Assembly (NCBI GenBank): GCA_015272515.1
Contig: JACYLN010000119.1
Location: 1-62,414, forward strand
From: Leptolyngbyaceae cyanobacterium C42_A2020_001
Lineage (GTDB): Bacteria > Cyanobacteriota > Cyanobacteriia > Leptolyngbyales > Leptolyngbyaceae
DNA: 62,414 nt
Direction of reading: 5' to 3'
Positions 27,239-36,787 of this stretch are shown here, in pieces (positions within the stretch are counted from its first letter, which is position 1; each line of letters opens with the position of its first letter). The notes beneath the pieces are model-generated. The model ran no database searches and had not been told where the DNA came from. It saw only the letters and a list, made by a program, of their open reading frames with translations. A program made the translations under genes and the position numbers.

Positions 27239-29077
27239 CTACCGATAACCCGCCGCCTGAATAGAGAACAGGTAAGCATAGCGTCCTTGCCGTGCCAGCA
27301 ATTCCTGGTGCGTCCCCTGTTCCACCACCCTGCCCTGTTCCAGCACCAGAATGTGATCTGCCATGCGAACCGTGGAAAAGCGGTGGGAAATCAGAATTGC
27401 CATCTGATTTTGCGTCATCGCCCGAAATTGGTTGAAAATTTGCATCTCCGCCTCCGCATCCATCGCTGACGTTGGTTCATCCAATACAAGAATGCTGGCA
27501 TCCCGGCGCATAAACGCCCGTGAAAGGGCAATTTTTTGCCACTGTCCGCCCGAAAGCTCTCGCCCACTCTTAAACCAGCGCCCCAGGCGAGTGTGATAGG
27601 TTTCCGGCAGAGTCGTGATGAAGGTGTCTGCGGTGCCTTTTTCCGACGCATCCTGCCAGCGCAACTCATCCTCAATGTGGTGCACATCGCCTGCACCAAT
27701 GTTTTCGCCCACGGTGAACTGGTATCGCACAAAATTTTGGAAAATCACGCCGATACGATACTGCAATGCCTCCACATCCCAGGCTTGCAGGTCTAATCCA
27801 TCCAGCAAAATCCGCCCAGCGTCGGGGGCGTAAAGCCTGGTTAATAACTTGATCAGGGTGGTTTTGCCAGAACCGTTTTCGCCGACGATCGCCAGCTTTT
27901 CTCCGGGCTGGAGATGGAACGACACATTCTCAAGGGCGGGTCGGGTGTTGCCAGGATAGGTAAAGCCAACCGATTCAAACCGTAAGCCATCGCCGGGCAG
28001 GGTGCCGCGAGTGGCGTGCCCAATCGCTTCCGGGATGGGTTGCTCCAGAAACTCGTACAGGTTGGAGAGGTAGAGGCTGTCTTCGTATATGCCGCTGATG
28101 GAGGTGAGCAGGTTGGAGAAGGTCGCCTGCCCCTGCCGGAATACGACCAGATACATGGTCAGGTCGCCCAGGGAAATACGCCCTGCGATCGCCTCCAGCA
28201 CAATCCAGATGTAGGCTCCGTAGAATGCAGCGGTACTCAGCAATCCCAGGAAATAACTCCAGAAGCCTTTACGGATCACCAAATCCCGGTCTTCTCCATA
28301 CAGCCGCTCAAACGTTGCTTGGTAGCGATCGAGCAATCTTGGTCCCAATTGGAACAGTTTGACCTCCATTGCCGTCGTTTCGTTAGTCATCAACCATTCC
28401 AGGTAACTCTGCTCTCTGGCTTCGGGGGCACGCCATTGAAACAAGCGGAAGGCTTCTCCGGCAAAGCGGGTTTCGGCAACAAAGGCAGGAATCGCTGCCA
28501 ACACCAGAATCGCCACCGCACCGGGGGAAAACTTCAGCAGCAACCCGCCATAGGTGACTAATGCCAGCGAATCTTGCACCAATCCAAAGGTGCGCCCTAC
28601 CAGACTCAAGGGACGACTGGAGGCTTCCCGCCGAGCACGAATCATCTTGTCGTAAAACTCGGAATCCTCGAAATGCGCCATGTCCAGGGTCAGGGCTTTT
28701 TCCAGGATCAGCACATTCACTTTTTGCCCCAGCCGCATCCGCAACAGCGCTTGGCAGAGTGCAATGCCCTGTTTACTGCCAGCCAGTAGCGCCACGGCGA
28801 TCGCTTCCAGTCCTAGATATTCCAATGCCAGCCAGCGATCGCTCGGTAGCCCGGATTGAGCCGCGACCACCACCGCATCCACAATCAACTTGCCCAGATA
28901 GGCAACGGCTCCGGGGAGCAAGCCTGCGATTAAGGTTAAGCCTGCCAAAGCGAGGGTTAAAGGGCGATGGGTGGTCCACACGAGCGCGATCGCCCGTCCA
29001 CAGTATTGATAAATCGATAACGACTGCCGTACTTGTCTCAGCCGTTGTTTGAACGAAAGAATTCTCCGGTTACTCAT
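27239..29077 (-). CDS. ABC exporter, fused membrane and ATPase domains
   Basis: 612 residues from ATG 29077; a TTG at 29104 would add nine. The N-terminal half has about six membrane helices (residues 30-330). The C-terminal ATPase has Walker A GENGSGKTT, Q-loop IFQNFVRY, signature LSGGQWQKIALSRA, Walker B ILVLDEPTSAMD and switch His in LISHRFSTV, all intact. One half-transporter, so it should act as a homodimer. The neighbouring glycosyltransferase suggests a glycoconjugate or lipid substrate, but this is inference. No strong ribosome binding site marks either start. Confidence 0.93.
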   Translation of the reverse strand: MSNRRILSFKQRLRQVRQSLSIYQYCGRAIALVWTTHRPLTLALAGLTLIAGLLPGAVAYLGKLIVDAVVVAAQSGLPSDRWLALEYLGLEAIAVALLAGSKQGIALCQALLRMRLGQKVNVLILEKALTLDMAHFEDSEFYDKMIRARREASSRPLSLVGRTFGLVQDSLALVTYGGLLLKFSPGAVAILVLAAIPAFVAETRFAGEAFRLFQWRAPEAREQSYLEWLMTNETTAMEVKLFQLGPRLLDRYQATFERLYGEDRDLVIRKGFWSYFLGLLSTAAFYGAYIWIVLEAIAGRISLGDLTMYLVVFRQGQATFSNLLTSISGIYEDSLYLSNLYEFLEQPIPEAIGHATRGTLPGDGLRFESVGFTYPGNTRPALENVSFHLQPGEKLAIVGENGSGKTTLIKLLTRLYAPDAGRILLDGLDLQAWDVEALQYRIGVIFQNFVRYQFTVGENIGAGDVHHIEDELRWQDASEKGTADTFITTLPETYHTRLGRWFKSGRELSGGQWQKIALSRAFMRRDASILVLDEPTSAMDAEAEMQIFNQFRAMTQNQMAILISHRFSTVRMADHILVLEQGRVVEQGTHQELLARQGRYAYLFSIQAAGYR

Positions 29078-29235
29078 ATTTCTACGATAACCAGCCCACC
29101 CCAACCTTCACAACTTCCTCAAATGATGGGGATATCATGACGTAAGTATGGTTCGATCCTGCTTTAGACAGACGTTTTTAAGCGTTAACCAGGACAAAAT
29201 AAAACTGGTAGCATCCAGCTTAGGGAGGTGCGGCA

Positions 29236-29919
29236 ATGATTAGAAAGCAAGCGGTTTGCCAGCTTTATTCCAGCAGTTTTCTATCGTTGTTGCTGCTAAC
29301 GGCAACGGTTCCAACCGCACCGCAGTTGTTGCCTCAGTCTGGATCTCTCAAAAATGCTTCGCAAACTGAATCATCTCGTTGGTTAGGGGTCGATGCATCG
29401 CAGGTCAGCGAAACTGCTGCTGTCAGCCGCCCCGACCAGCAATTCATGATGATGATGGTGCCCTACCAGGAAGATGCGATCGCGCTAGCAAATGCGGCTC
29501 TGACTCGTGCTCAACATCCTGAAATTAAAGCCTTAGCACGTACCATTAAACAAGCTCAAGCAACCAGAAATCAGCAACTTCGCAGCTTTTATCGGCAGTG
29601 GTATGGAACCGATGTACCTGACAGTTTGCAGGGGCAAGAAATGGCAAATTCCAATCAGAAACTGAATGGGATGGGAGGTGCCCTGCAAATTGACCTGATG
29701 GACCTGGAACTGTCTCCAGATTTTGATCAGGCGTTTCTAGAAGAGATGATGCAGCATCAACAGATGGGCGTGATTATGGCGCAAGAAGTGTTAGCTAGCA
29801 GCGATCGCTCAGAAATTCGTACCTTTGCAAAGAGTGTTATTCAAACCCAAAATGCCCACATCGATGAGATGCAGTATTGGTATCAGCAGTGGTATCTGGC
29901 AGGCAACCGCGAACCATAA
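29236..29919 (+). CDS. Exported DUF305 protein
   Basis: 227 residues with an N-terminal signal (FLSLLLLTATVPTAP, about 15-29) and a C-terminal DUF305 ferritin-like four-helix domain. Two halves are visible: MMMMVPYQEDAIALANAALTRAQHPEIKALARTIKQAQ and, later, EEMMQHQQMGVIMAQEVLASSDRSEIRTFAKSVIQTQ, each ending in a Trp/Tyr-rich segment (FYRQWYG, YWYQQWY). DUF305 proteins are often linked to copper or other metals; the His-rich pattern is weaker in the first half here. A clear GGGAGG site precedes the ATG. Likely periplasmic. Confidence 0.88.
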   Translation: MIRKQAVCQLYSSSFLSLLLLTATVPTAPQLLPQSGSLKNASQTESSRWLGVDASQVSETAAVSRPDQQFMMMMVPYQEDAIALANAALTRAQHPEIKALARTIKQAQATRNQQLRSFYRQWYGTDVPDSLQGQEMANSNQKLNGMGGALQIDLMDLELSPDFDQAFLEEMMQHQQMGVIMAQEVLASSDRSEIRTFAKSVIQTQNAHIDEMQYWYQQWYLAGNREP

Positions 29920-29925
29920 ACCGAT

Positions 29926-30825
29926 TTAGTTCTGTTCGTGCTTGGCAAGGGCTTGAGCATAGGGTGTTTCGTGCAGGTGGGCTTTGTCTACCGAGCCAAA
30001 TAGGTATAGCTTGTCGGTGATCACTGCTGTCATCGTCGCGATCGCTGACTCAGCCACTTGCAAAAGATCTCCAGGGCGCTTACCACAAATTTCATCCTGG
30101 AGTGCCTGCATATATGCCTGCCGCACTTCCGTATTCACATTAAACTTGCATACACCCAACTGAATCGATTGACTAATCATCGATTCTGGTAACCCCGACG
30201 CTCCATGCAGGACCAATGGAATGTCCAGCAAACGCCGAATCCGAGACAACCGCTCAAAATCCAATCGGGGTGGGCTTTTGTACTCGCCATGCACATTGCC
30301 AATCGTAACCGCTAAGGAATCTACCCGCGTCCGTTGCACAAACTCCAGCGCCTGATCCGGGTCGGTCATTTTGGCTTCTTTCTCCGCAATGGTTAGCCCA
30401 TCTTCAGTACCACTAATTCTGCCAATTTCCGCTTCTACCACGGCACCATAGCGATGAGCTAATTCAGTCATGTCCTGGGTAAATTGCCGATTCTCCGCGT
30501 AGGGCATGGGGGAACCATCCGCCATGATGGAACGCACACCAGCCTCCAGTGCTAACCGAATGTCTTTAACCGATGTGCTGTGATCCAGATGAACTGCGAT
30601 CGGCACGGTTGCCGTGTTTGCTGCTTCTAAACATAGGGCTACTAGCGGCAACTGGCCATACTTTAACGCACTGGGATGAAGTTGCAACATTGCGGGGCTA
30701 CAGTTGGCTTCCGCCGCATTCACTACTGCTTTCACGCCTTCCAGGTTGTAGACATTAAACGCCCCGATCGCATAACTGTTGCGTCGAGCCGTTTCCAGCA
30801 ATTCCTGGGTAGAAGTCAGCATCAT
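29926..30825 (-). CDS. Class II ketose-bisphosphate aldolase, GatY/KbaY-like
   Basis: 299 residues from ATG 30825 (a TTG at 30834 is the longer frame). A zinc-dependent aldolase: AVHLDHSTS holds the catalytic Asp and a zinc His, EAEIGRISGTEDG is typical of the GatY/KbaY type, and GNVHGEY, LVLHGASGLP and FNVNTEVRQAY complete the active site. It is shorter than the 350-360 residue class II aldolase of the Calvin cycle, so it may use tagatose- or another ketose bisphosphate. It begins 50 bases after argC on the same strand, and its stop is 6 bases from the convergent DUF305 stop. Confidence 0.88.
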   Translation of the reverse strand: MMLTSTQELLETARRNSYAIGAFNVYNLEGVKAVVNAAEANCSPAMLQLHPSALKYGQLPLVALCLEAANTATVPIAVHLDHSTSVKDIRLALEAGVRSIMADGSPMPYAENRQFTQDMTELAHRYGAVVEAEIGRISGTEDGLTIAEKEAKMTDPDQALEFVQRTRVDSLAVTIGNVHGEYKSPPRLDFERLSRIRRLLDIPLVLHGASGLPESMISQSIQLGVCKFNVNTEVRQAYMQALQDEICGKRPGDLLQVAESAIATMTAVITDKLYLFGSVDKAHLHETPYAQALAKHEQN

Positions 30826-30875
30826 AATTCCCAAACGACAGTAGCAGCGGATGGTATTCGCCTGGATGAAAGGTA

Positions 30876-31934
30876 TCAGGGATAAAACGCCAGTTGCGGC
30901 AATCCCAGGGTTTCATCCCAGCCCATCATAATGTTGACACACTGAATTGCCTGCCCTGCTTGCCCTTTCATCAAATTATCGATCGCCGACATAACAATGA
31001 CTCGCGCTGTGCGGGGATCGACCTCCAACCCCAGGTAACAAAGATTTGTGCCAACTGCCCACTTCGTCTGAGGATACGTTCCGCTAGGCAACACTTTCAC
31101 CCAGGGAGAACTGCGATAAAAGGCGCTGTAGATGGTGAGCAAATCTTCCCGCACTAGCCCCGGATCACGCAGAGTGGCGTATACCGTCGCTAAAATGCCG
31201 CGCGGCATGGGGATGAGGTGGGGCGTAAACTGCACCAAAACCTCGTGCCCTGCCAGGTCGCTACAAATCTGCTCAATTTCTGGCGTGTGTCGGTGACGAG
31301 CAACCCCATACGCGCCAAAAGAACCGTCTGCTTCTGCCAGCAACATATTGGTTTTTGCCTGCCGTCCGCCGCCCGATGTCCCTGATTTGGCATCAATAAT
31401 CGCCGTTTCAGGTACGATCAATCCTTGTTTTAGCAAAGGAGACAAGGCCAACAAGCTTGCAGTGGGATAACAACCAGGGCAGCCCACCAGTTGTGCCTGA
31501 GCGATGCGATCGCGGTAGAGTTCCGGCAAGCCATACACCGCAGTTTCTGCTACTTCTTGATCGGTGCGCTCTACGCCATACCAGGAGGAGTACACCGACA
31601 AATCTGAAAAGCGATAGTCTGCCGACAGATCGAGAACTTTGCAGCCCTTCTCCAGCAGTTTGGGAGCCATCTTGCACGCCAAGCCGTTGGGCAGTGAGAG
31701 AAACACCACCTGACAGCGATCGCCAATCACATCCAAATCAATTGGCTCAACCAGATGTTTCACCCGATGCTCTAAATGGGGATACAGGTCAGAAAAGGGT
31801 TGCCCAGCGCTACTATCACCCCCCAAGTAGGCTAACTCTAGATGTGGGTGATCCATCAAAATTCGTACCAGTTGCACACCGCCATAGCCTGATGCGCCAA
31901 TAATTCCAACAGGAACACGTCCCGAATCACCCAT
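30876..31934 (-). CDS. argC: N-acetyl-gamma-glutamyl-phosphate reductase
   Basis: Third step of arginine synthesis, acting on the product of ArgB. 352 residues. [17 protein letters not shown] at residues 9-25 binds NADP; the catalytic Cys is in [16 protein letters not shown] (about 150-165), and the active-site His lies in [24 protein letters not shown] and [14 protein letters not shown] are also family blocks. AAGAAGGTTG is the ribosome binding site. It is about 15 kb from argB. Confidence 0.97.
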   Translation of the reverse strand: MGDSGRVPVGIIGASGYGGVQLVRILMDHPHLELAYLGGDSSAGQPFSDLYPHLEHRVKHLVEPIDLDVIGDRCQVVFLSLPNGLACKMAPKLLEKGCKVLDLSADYRFSDLSVYSSWYGVERTDQEVAETAVYGLPELYRDRIAQAQLVGCPGCYPTASLLALSPLLKQGLIVPETAIIDAKSGTSGGGRQAKTNMLLAEADGSFGAYGVARHRHTPEIEQICSDLAGHEVLVQFTPHLIPMPRGILATVYATLRDPGLVREDLLTIYSAFYRSSPWVKVLPSGTYPQTKWAVGTNLCYLGLEVDPRTARVIVMSAIDNLMKGQAGQAIQCVNIMMGWDETLGLPQLAFYP

Positions 31935-32017
31935 GATGTTTCAACCTTCTTGCGGGTTAAGCCAGAGAACTTTGCTGCATTGTAGTACCCCTGGCTAAAT
32001 TTTGGGAATGGAAGATG

Positions 32018-32101
32018 GGGAATGGGGGAGGGAGCGAGTGAGTAGGGGAGTGGGCGAGTGAAATTCTATCTACTCATCTACCCGTCCACCCACCCACCTA
32101 T
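32018..32101 (+). repeat. Purine-rich short tandem repeat and pyrimidine-rich tail
   Basis: GAGTGAGTAGGGGAGTGGGCGAGTGAAATTCTA is followed by CTACTCATCTACCCGTCCACCCACCCACC. The first part shares the unit and the GAGTGAAATTCTA ending with the longer array at 54978-55082. Confidence 0.65.
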
Positions 32102-32176
32102 TTCTCATCACCAACCCTTACAAAGAACTAGAATTTAAATTAAGACAACTTCTTAACCAATCTTAATGGTGGCACC

Positions 32177-33865
32177 TTGAACCTCTCCGCAGACTCTTCC
32201 AGCGTTTCATCTTTCCAGTTTGACTCGATTGAATCTGCCCTGGCAGACCTGAAGTCCGGTCGCGCTTTGGTGGTGGTGGATGACGAGAACCGCGAGAACG
32301 AGGGAGATGTGGTGTGTGCTGCCCAGTTCGCCACACCGGATATGATTAACTTCATGGCAGTGGAGGCACGGGGCTTGATTTGTTTGGCGATGACGGGCGA
32401 TCGCTTAGATGAACTCGATCTGCCACTCATGGTGACCAGAAATACCGACAGTAACCAAACTGCTTTCACCGTTAGCATTGATGCTTCGCCTCAGTTAGGC
32501 GTGGGAACAGGAATTTCTGCTGAAGATCGCGCCCGAACTATTCAAGTCACGATCAACCCCTCAACTCGTCCTGATGATTTGCGTCGTCCAGGTCATGTGT
32601 TTCCGCTACGGGCACGGGAGGGCGGCGTATTGAAGCGGGCAGGACACACAGAAGCCGCTGTAGATTTATCTCGCTTGGCAGGACTGTATCCAGCGGGGGT
32701 GATTTGTGAAATTCAGAACCCGGATGGGTCGATGGCGCGGTTGCCGGAGTTGATTGAATATGCCAAAGCTCACTCGCTCAAGATCATTAGTATTGCTGAC
32801 CTGATTAGTTATCGGTTGGAGCATGAACGGTTGATTTCGCGGGAAGCGATCGCCGATCTCCCTACTGAATTTGGACACTTTCATATCTACGCCTATCGCC
32901 ACACTCTGGATAACTCGGAGCATGTGGCGATCGTCAAAGGCAATCCGGCTCAATTCGTTGATCAGCCTGTGTTGGTGAGGATGCACTCGGAATGTTTAAC
33001 GGGGGACGCGATCGGCTCCCTCCGTTGTGATTGCCGAATGCAACTACAAGCTGCTCTCAAGATGATTGAGAATGCGGGACAGGGGGTGGTTGTGTATCTG
33101 CGACAAGAAGGGCGTGGCATCGGTTTGGTCAACAAACTCAAAGCTTATTCGTTGCAAGACATGGGTTTGGATACGGTAGAAGCCAATGAGCATTTAGGCT
33201 TTCCGGCGGATCTGCGGAATTATGGCATGGGTGCCCAAATTTTGAATGATCTGGGTGTGCATCAGATGCGGCTGATTACCAACAATCCCCGCAAGATTGC
33301 TGGATTGAAAGGGTATGGGCTAGAAATTGTCGATCGCGTCCCTCTCCTGATTGAAGCCACTGATTACAACTCTTCTTACCTGGCAACAAAGGCTGAAAAG
33401 CTGGGACACTGGATGCTGCAAACTTTTCTCATCAGCCTGTCCCTGGAATGGCAAACCACCCCACAAACTGTAACTGAGTGGTACAAGCATTTGGAATCAG
33501 TGCGGCAACTTGCCCAAATTCACGGCTTTCTACTGCAAGAAGAAGTTCGCCCCGTGGCAAAAGCCGTCTTTGGCACCTCTGCCCTAGTCGTGCATCTCGG
33601 TTTCAAGCAAACTCCTAAAGCGGAAGTGGATTGGTATCAGCAACCGGAGCATCCTTTCACGCAAGCGATCGCCCAAATTCTCGATAACGTGGCAACGATG
33701 CCCAACCTGAAGCAACTGGAGTTCATCGTCTCATCCGGGCACGATCCCCTCATTGGTTTGCAGGTGAACCTCGATCGCCAACCCTATCTTCTTAGCCAAC
33801 CTCCATCCTCCATCTTCCCCACCCTCACAACCCAAACCATCTACAGTTTTAATGCACAGGGCTGA
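32177..33865 (+). CDS. ribBA: Bifunctional DHBP synthase / GTP cyclohydrolase II
   Basis: Makes both precursors of riboflavin. 562 residues from a TTG at 32177; no closer ATG or GTG fits. The RibB domain (about 10-215) has [18 protein letters not shown] and [28 protein letters not shown]. The RibA domain (about 220-410) has [24 protein letters not shown] with the zinc Cys, [10 protein letters not shown] and [10 protein letters not shown]. The last 150 residues are an extra domain with [20 protein letters not shown] and a [22 protein letters not shown] region, unlike either catalytic domain. Riboflavin synthase is encoded at 60709-61404. Confidence 0.95.
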   Translation: MNLSADSSSVSSFQFDSIESALADLKSGRALVVVDDENRENEGDVVCAAQFATPDMINFMAVEARGLICLAMTGDRLDELDLPLMVTRNTDSNQTAFTVSIDASPQLGVGTGISAEDRARTIQVTINPSTRPDDLRRPGHVFPLRAREGGVLKRAGHTEAAVDLSRLAGLYPAGVICEIQNPDGSMARLPELIEYAKAHSLKIISIADLISYRLEHERLISREAIADLPTEFGHFHIYAYRHTLDNSEHVAIVKGNPAQFVDQPVLVRMHSECLTGDAIGSLRCDCRMQLQAALKMIENAGQGVVVYLRQEGRGIGLVNKLKAYSLQDMGLDTVEANEHLGFPADLRNYGMGAQILNDLGVHQMRLITNNPRKIAGLKGYGLEIVDRVPLLIEATDYNSSYLATKAEKLGHWMLQTFLISLSLEWQTTPQTVTEWYKHLESVRQLAQIHGFLLQEEVRPVAKAVFGTSALVVHLGFKQTPKAEVDWYQQPEHPFTQAIAQILDNVATMPNLKQLEFIVSSGHDPLIGLQVNLDRQPYLLSQPPSSIFPTLTTQTIYSFNAQG

Positions 33866-33892
33866 CTCCACCAGGAATTCAGGCAAGCAAGA

Positions 33893-34492
33893 TTACTGAA
33901 TAACAGTTGTTGGAGTCTTGCCGGAGCGGAAGATCGTTTTCCAGGCTGCAACAGTGCCACGACCGATCACCATATCAGTTGAGCCACCGTCATCCCACAT
34001 CAGGCGAATGGTCATGTTGCCGGAAGGGGCACTGGCAAGGGCGGTTGCCAGTTCTGGTGAGACAGTTCCCTGTTCGTAAGTCAACACCTGACCATTAATG
34101 GCAAACTTGATGGCTTTGGGTGTGCGGTTAGTGCTGTAGCGGCGATAAATTGGTTCCTGATCGGGATAGCGGATTTCTCGGCGCTTTTTGCCCGTACCTA
34201 CCCAATCACTGCGCCAAACCGTGCGATAACCTGCAATTTCAGAAAAGTATTCTTTGTAAGTAGCTTGAATGCCTTGTGGTGACCAGCGGCTGATAAATTC
34301 AAAGGTGCCACCTGGATCAAAGTTTTTGTCGTACACCACTTTGCCGTCAAATGGGTCATCCATCACCTGCGACAACTCGACTTTGGTACTTTGGCTAATG
34401 GTTACAGGCGCAACCGCAAAGCTAGCAGGGGTGACGCTCAATGCTAGCCCAATGGTAAAGCCTAAACTTAGAAATCGATTCATTGTTGTCAT
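33893..34492 (-). CDS. Exported protein of unknown function
   Basis: 199 residues from ATG 34492; upstream in-frame starts add 17 residues without a signal-like sequence, whereas this start gives MTTMNRFLSLGFTIGLALSVTPASFA, a good Sec signal with cleavage after SFA. The mature part has KVVYDKNFDPGGTFEFISRWSP, YRTVWRSDWVGTGKKRREI and MWDDGGSTDMVIGRGTVAAWK. No family is recognised. Likely periplasmic. The stop is 27 bases from the convergent ribBA stop. Confidence 0.7.
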   Translation of the reverse strand: MTTMNRFLSLGFTIGLALSVTPASFAVAPVTISQSTKVELSQVMDDPFDGKVVYDKNFDPGGTFEFISRWSPQGIQATYKEYFSEIAGYRTVWRSDWVGTGKKRREIRYPDQEPIYRRYSTNRTPKAIKFAINGQVLTYEQGTVSPELATALASAPSGNMTIRLMWDDGGSTDMVIGRGTVAAWKTIFRSGKTPTTVIQ

Positions 34493-34615
34493 GGTTAACC
34501 TGCAAGGAGAAATAACGGTTGCCCTGCAAGGTTTTATATTCATAGATTCAGTTTGTGAGAACTTGGTTCCCGATCGCCCCTAGCTTCTTTTCTTTCAACG
34601 ATTCCACCTATCATC

Positions 34616-35326
34616 ATGCGTTCACCCAATCAAATGTTCAATACCGTTCTGGTGGCGGGTGCCAGTCGCGGCATTGGTCTTGCCGTCGCTTCCCATCTAG
34701 CCCCCCAGTGCCGACGGCTATTAGCAGTTTCCCGCACTGCCGCCCCGGTGGGAGAATGGATTCAGGCTGACTTGGCTTCTCTGGATGGCGTTGAGATTGC
34801 CATGAACGCTATTGGTAAGGATGTATTGGATGCCTTGCTCTACATGGGAGGCACCTGGGAAACAAACGCCTTCACGAACCAATACCGTTTTGAAGACTGT
34901 TCCGATGAAGACATCATGCGGGTGATTGCCGTGAACCTGATTGCACCGATTCGCATGGTGAAGGCTTTGTTACCTGCACTCCAGCACTCCAACAACCCTA
35001 AGATCATATTTATGGGAGCGTTGTCTGGACGAGACAATTTCCCAGCACGGGAGGTGGCAAACTCAGCATCTAAGTTTGGGTTGCGAGGAGCGGTTCATGC
35101 CCTGAGAGAAGAACTCCGCCCTCAACAAATTGGAGTCACTGTGATCAATCCTGGGAATGTGGGAACGCCAGAAGTGCTAGCAGATCTGGCGGCGGGTGGA
35201 TTGTCAGGTGGGAGTGCCATTCCCTTGTCTGATTTGCTCACCATTATTGACTGTGTATTAGCGCTATCGCGGGCGACGTGCGTCAAAGAAATCGACCTCC
35301 CTGCCATGCTCGGTCATGGAGCGTGA
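34616..35326 (+). CDS. SDR-family protein with unusual active site
   Basis: 236 residues with a Rossmann fold. The cofactor motif VAGASRGIGLAV is at residues 13-24, MGGTWETN and LIAPIRMVKALLPAL fit a classical SDR, and INPGNVGTPEVLADLA matches the segment after the active site. However, the usual YxxxK is NSASK: the Tyr is replaced by Asn, while the Lys remains. The Ser motif is GALSG, so the serine position also differs. ATG 34616 is used; ATG 34634 is an alternative. It may have another activity or be a binding protein. Confidence 0.82.
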   Translation: MRSPNQMFNTVLVAGASRGIGLAVASHLAPQCRRLLAVSRTAAPVGEWIQADLASLDGVEIAMNAIGKDVLDALLYMGGTWETNAFTNQYRFEDCSDEDIMRVIAVNLIAPIRMVKALLPALQHSNNPKIIFMGALSGRDNFPAREVANSASKFGLRGAVHALREELRPQQIGVTVINPGNVGTPEVLADLAAGGLSGGSAIPLSDLLTIIDCVLALSRATCVKEIDLPAMLGHGA

Positions 35327-35343
35327 TGCCTCACTGATTGCAG

Positions 35344-36675
35344 CTACCGTTGCTGAATTTGTTGGAGTAGAACGGCGATCGCGCGGTCTTTTTGGGGATC
35401 AGCACCTTGAGCATATTCCACTGTAAACGGCACCTCAATGTCCGGAGTGACCCCTTTACCTTCTAATCGCTGATTGCCGTCCAGATACACATCCGATACC
35501 GCACAATAAAGCAAATTGCCATCCTCCATCAAAAACGCCCGGCCTGCCACCACTGCCCCCGGAGTCTTTGCTCCAACCACGGTGCCAATTTTGTATTGCT
35601 GAAAGCCATAAGCAAGAATTTCCTTAGCGCTACGGCTGCCCTCATTCACTAGCATGACAACAGGTTTATTCCAGTGGGCACGAATGGTATAGCGATCGCG
35701 ACTGCGAGGAATACTCGTTAAACTGGGACCGCGCGCCGTATAAATATTGAGCGCAGTCAAGGGTGCTCCGCCCCAACCTCCACGTAAATCCAACAGTAAG
35801 CCGTCCGCATCTCGCAACTTCCCATAAATCAGGTCTTCTTCAAGCTGCTCCTGGTATTGATCACCTGCGTATGACCAGAGATGTACATAGCCGATTTTCT
35901 TGCCACCTTGCTGCAACACCTGAGTGCTAGCTTTTTGCACATCGAGAAACATCGTTAGTGGATCAAGGAGTTTTGGCGTGACTGTGAGTTCCTTCTGGGT
36001 CTTTGGATCTGCCGTTTTTTGAATGACTAACTTAACGGGTTGACTGGCTTTGTCTTTGAAAGAGTCTACGGGATGAAACGGGCGACCATCGGCGCTAATC
36101 AATTCGTCTCCGGTTTGTAAACCAGCTTGAGCACCAGGGCTGCCTTCCATCACGCCACTGACAAAGGTTTTACCGGTTGTGTTTTGGGTGAAGATGCCGA
36201 TGCCGCTGTACTCTAGCTTGCCTCTGGGGAAGATGGATTTAGGGAGTTTTTGCAATTCCCGACTGCGCGGTTGAAAGATGCCCAGCAATTGGTAGTAAGC
36301 GGTTTCCTCAGGTGTGTAAAAGCGGGTGTGGGAGGTGTTGAGTTCTGCCAGCATTTGGTTAATTACGCCTGACAACTCCTCTGGTGACTGAGCTACGGCA
36401 GCTTGGGTCGCATATTTCTCGCGCATAGCCTTCCAGTTAACGCCATTGAAGTTGGGGTCAAAAAAGTTGTCGTTGATGGTTTTCCAGGCTTGCTCGAAGA
36501 CTTTGGGCGGTGCCGCAATGGTGGAGATTGTTGGTAATAGGCTCCAACTGAAAAAGCTTAATAAGAGAGTGGCGATAATCAGAATTAGGAATTTTTTCAG
36601 CGATCGCGGCGAAACAAATTGAGCAAAAATTGATTTTGAAGAAGGCATAAAAACCATAGACAGCGCAGAACCCAT
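35344..36675 (-). CDS. S41-family PDZ protease (carboxyl-terminal processing type)
   Basis: 443 residues. An N-terminal basic and hydrophobic segment (KKFLILIIATLLLSFFSW, about 27-44) targets it to the membrane or periplasm. A helical region includes LAELNTSHTRFYTPEE, the PDZ domain is at about 145-215 with GIGIFTQ and GAQAGLQTGDELISADG, and the S41 core begins near 240. The catalytic Ser lies in NEGSRSAKEI and the Lys in VVGAKTPG. Starts at 36648 or 36639 are also possible. Cyanobacterial CtpA processes D1, but this architecture with a long insert after RFYTPEE could be a different paralogue. Confidence 0.88.
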   Translation of the reverse strand: MGSALSMVFMPSSKSIFAQFVSPRSLKKFLILIIATLLLSFFSWSLLPTISTIAAPPKVFEQAWKTINDNFFDPNFNGVNWKAMREKYATQAAVAQSPEELSGVINQMLAELNTSHTRFYTPEETAYYQLLGIFQPRSRELQKLPKSIFPRGKLEYSGIGIFTQNTTGKTFVSGVMEGSPGAQAGLQTGDELISADGRPFHPVDSFKDKASQPVKLVIQKTADPKTQKELTVTPKLLDPLTMFLDVQKASTQVLQQGGKKIGYVHLWSYAGDQYQEQLEEDLIYGKLRDADGLLLDLRGGWGGAPLTALNIYTARGPSLTSIPRSRDRYTIRAHWNKPVVMLVNEGSRSAKEILAYGFQQYKIGTVVGAKTPGAVVAGRAFLMEDGNLLYCAVSDVYLDGNQRLEGKGVTPDIEVPFTVEYAQGADPQKDRAIAVLLQQIQQR

Positions 36676-36702
36676 CGATTCTAGCGAACGCCCTCAGAGA
36701 GA

Positions 36703-36760
36703 AACTTAAAAGTGCAAAATTAAAAATGCAAAGTTAAAAATGCGAAATTAAATCGGAAAA
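36703..36760. repeat. AT-rich short repeat, diverged
   Basis: Three similar units of the type AAAATTAAAAATGC or AAAGTTAAAAATGC occur between ftsY and the S41 gene. The sequence resembles part of the interspersed AT-rich repeats elsewhere in the window. Confidence 0.4.
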
Positions 36761-36787
36761 CTTTTTGTTGACAACCATTTTTAATGG

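Noticed and set aside
28016-29052. Plus-strand frames of 163-181 codons opposite the ABC exporter
   Set aside because: They are antisense to intact transporter and ATPase motifs, and their composition is rich in His, Pro and Gln as expected from reverse reading.
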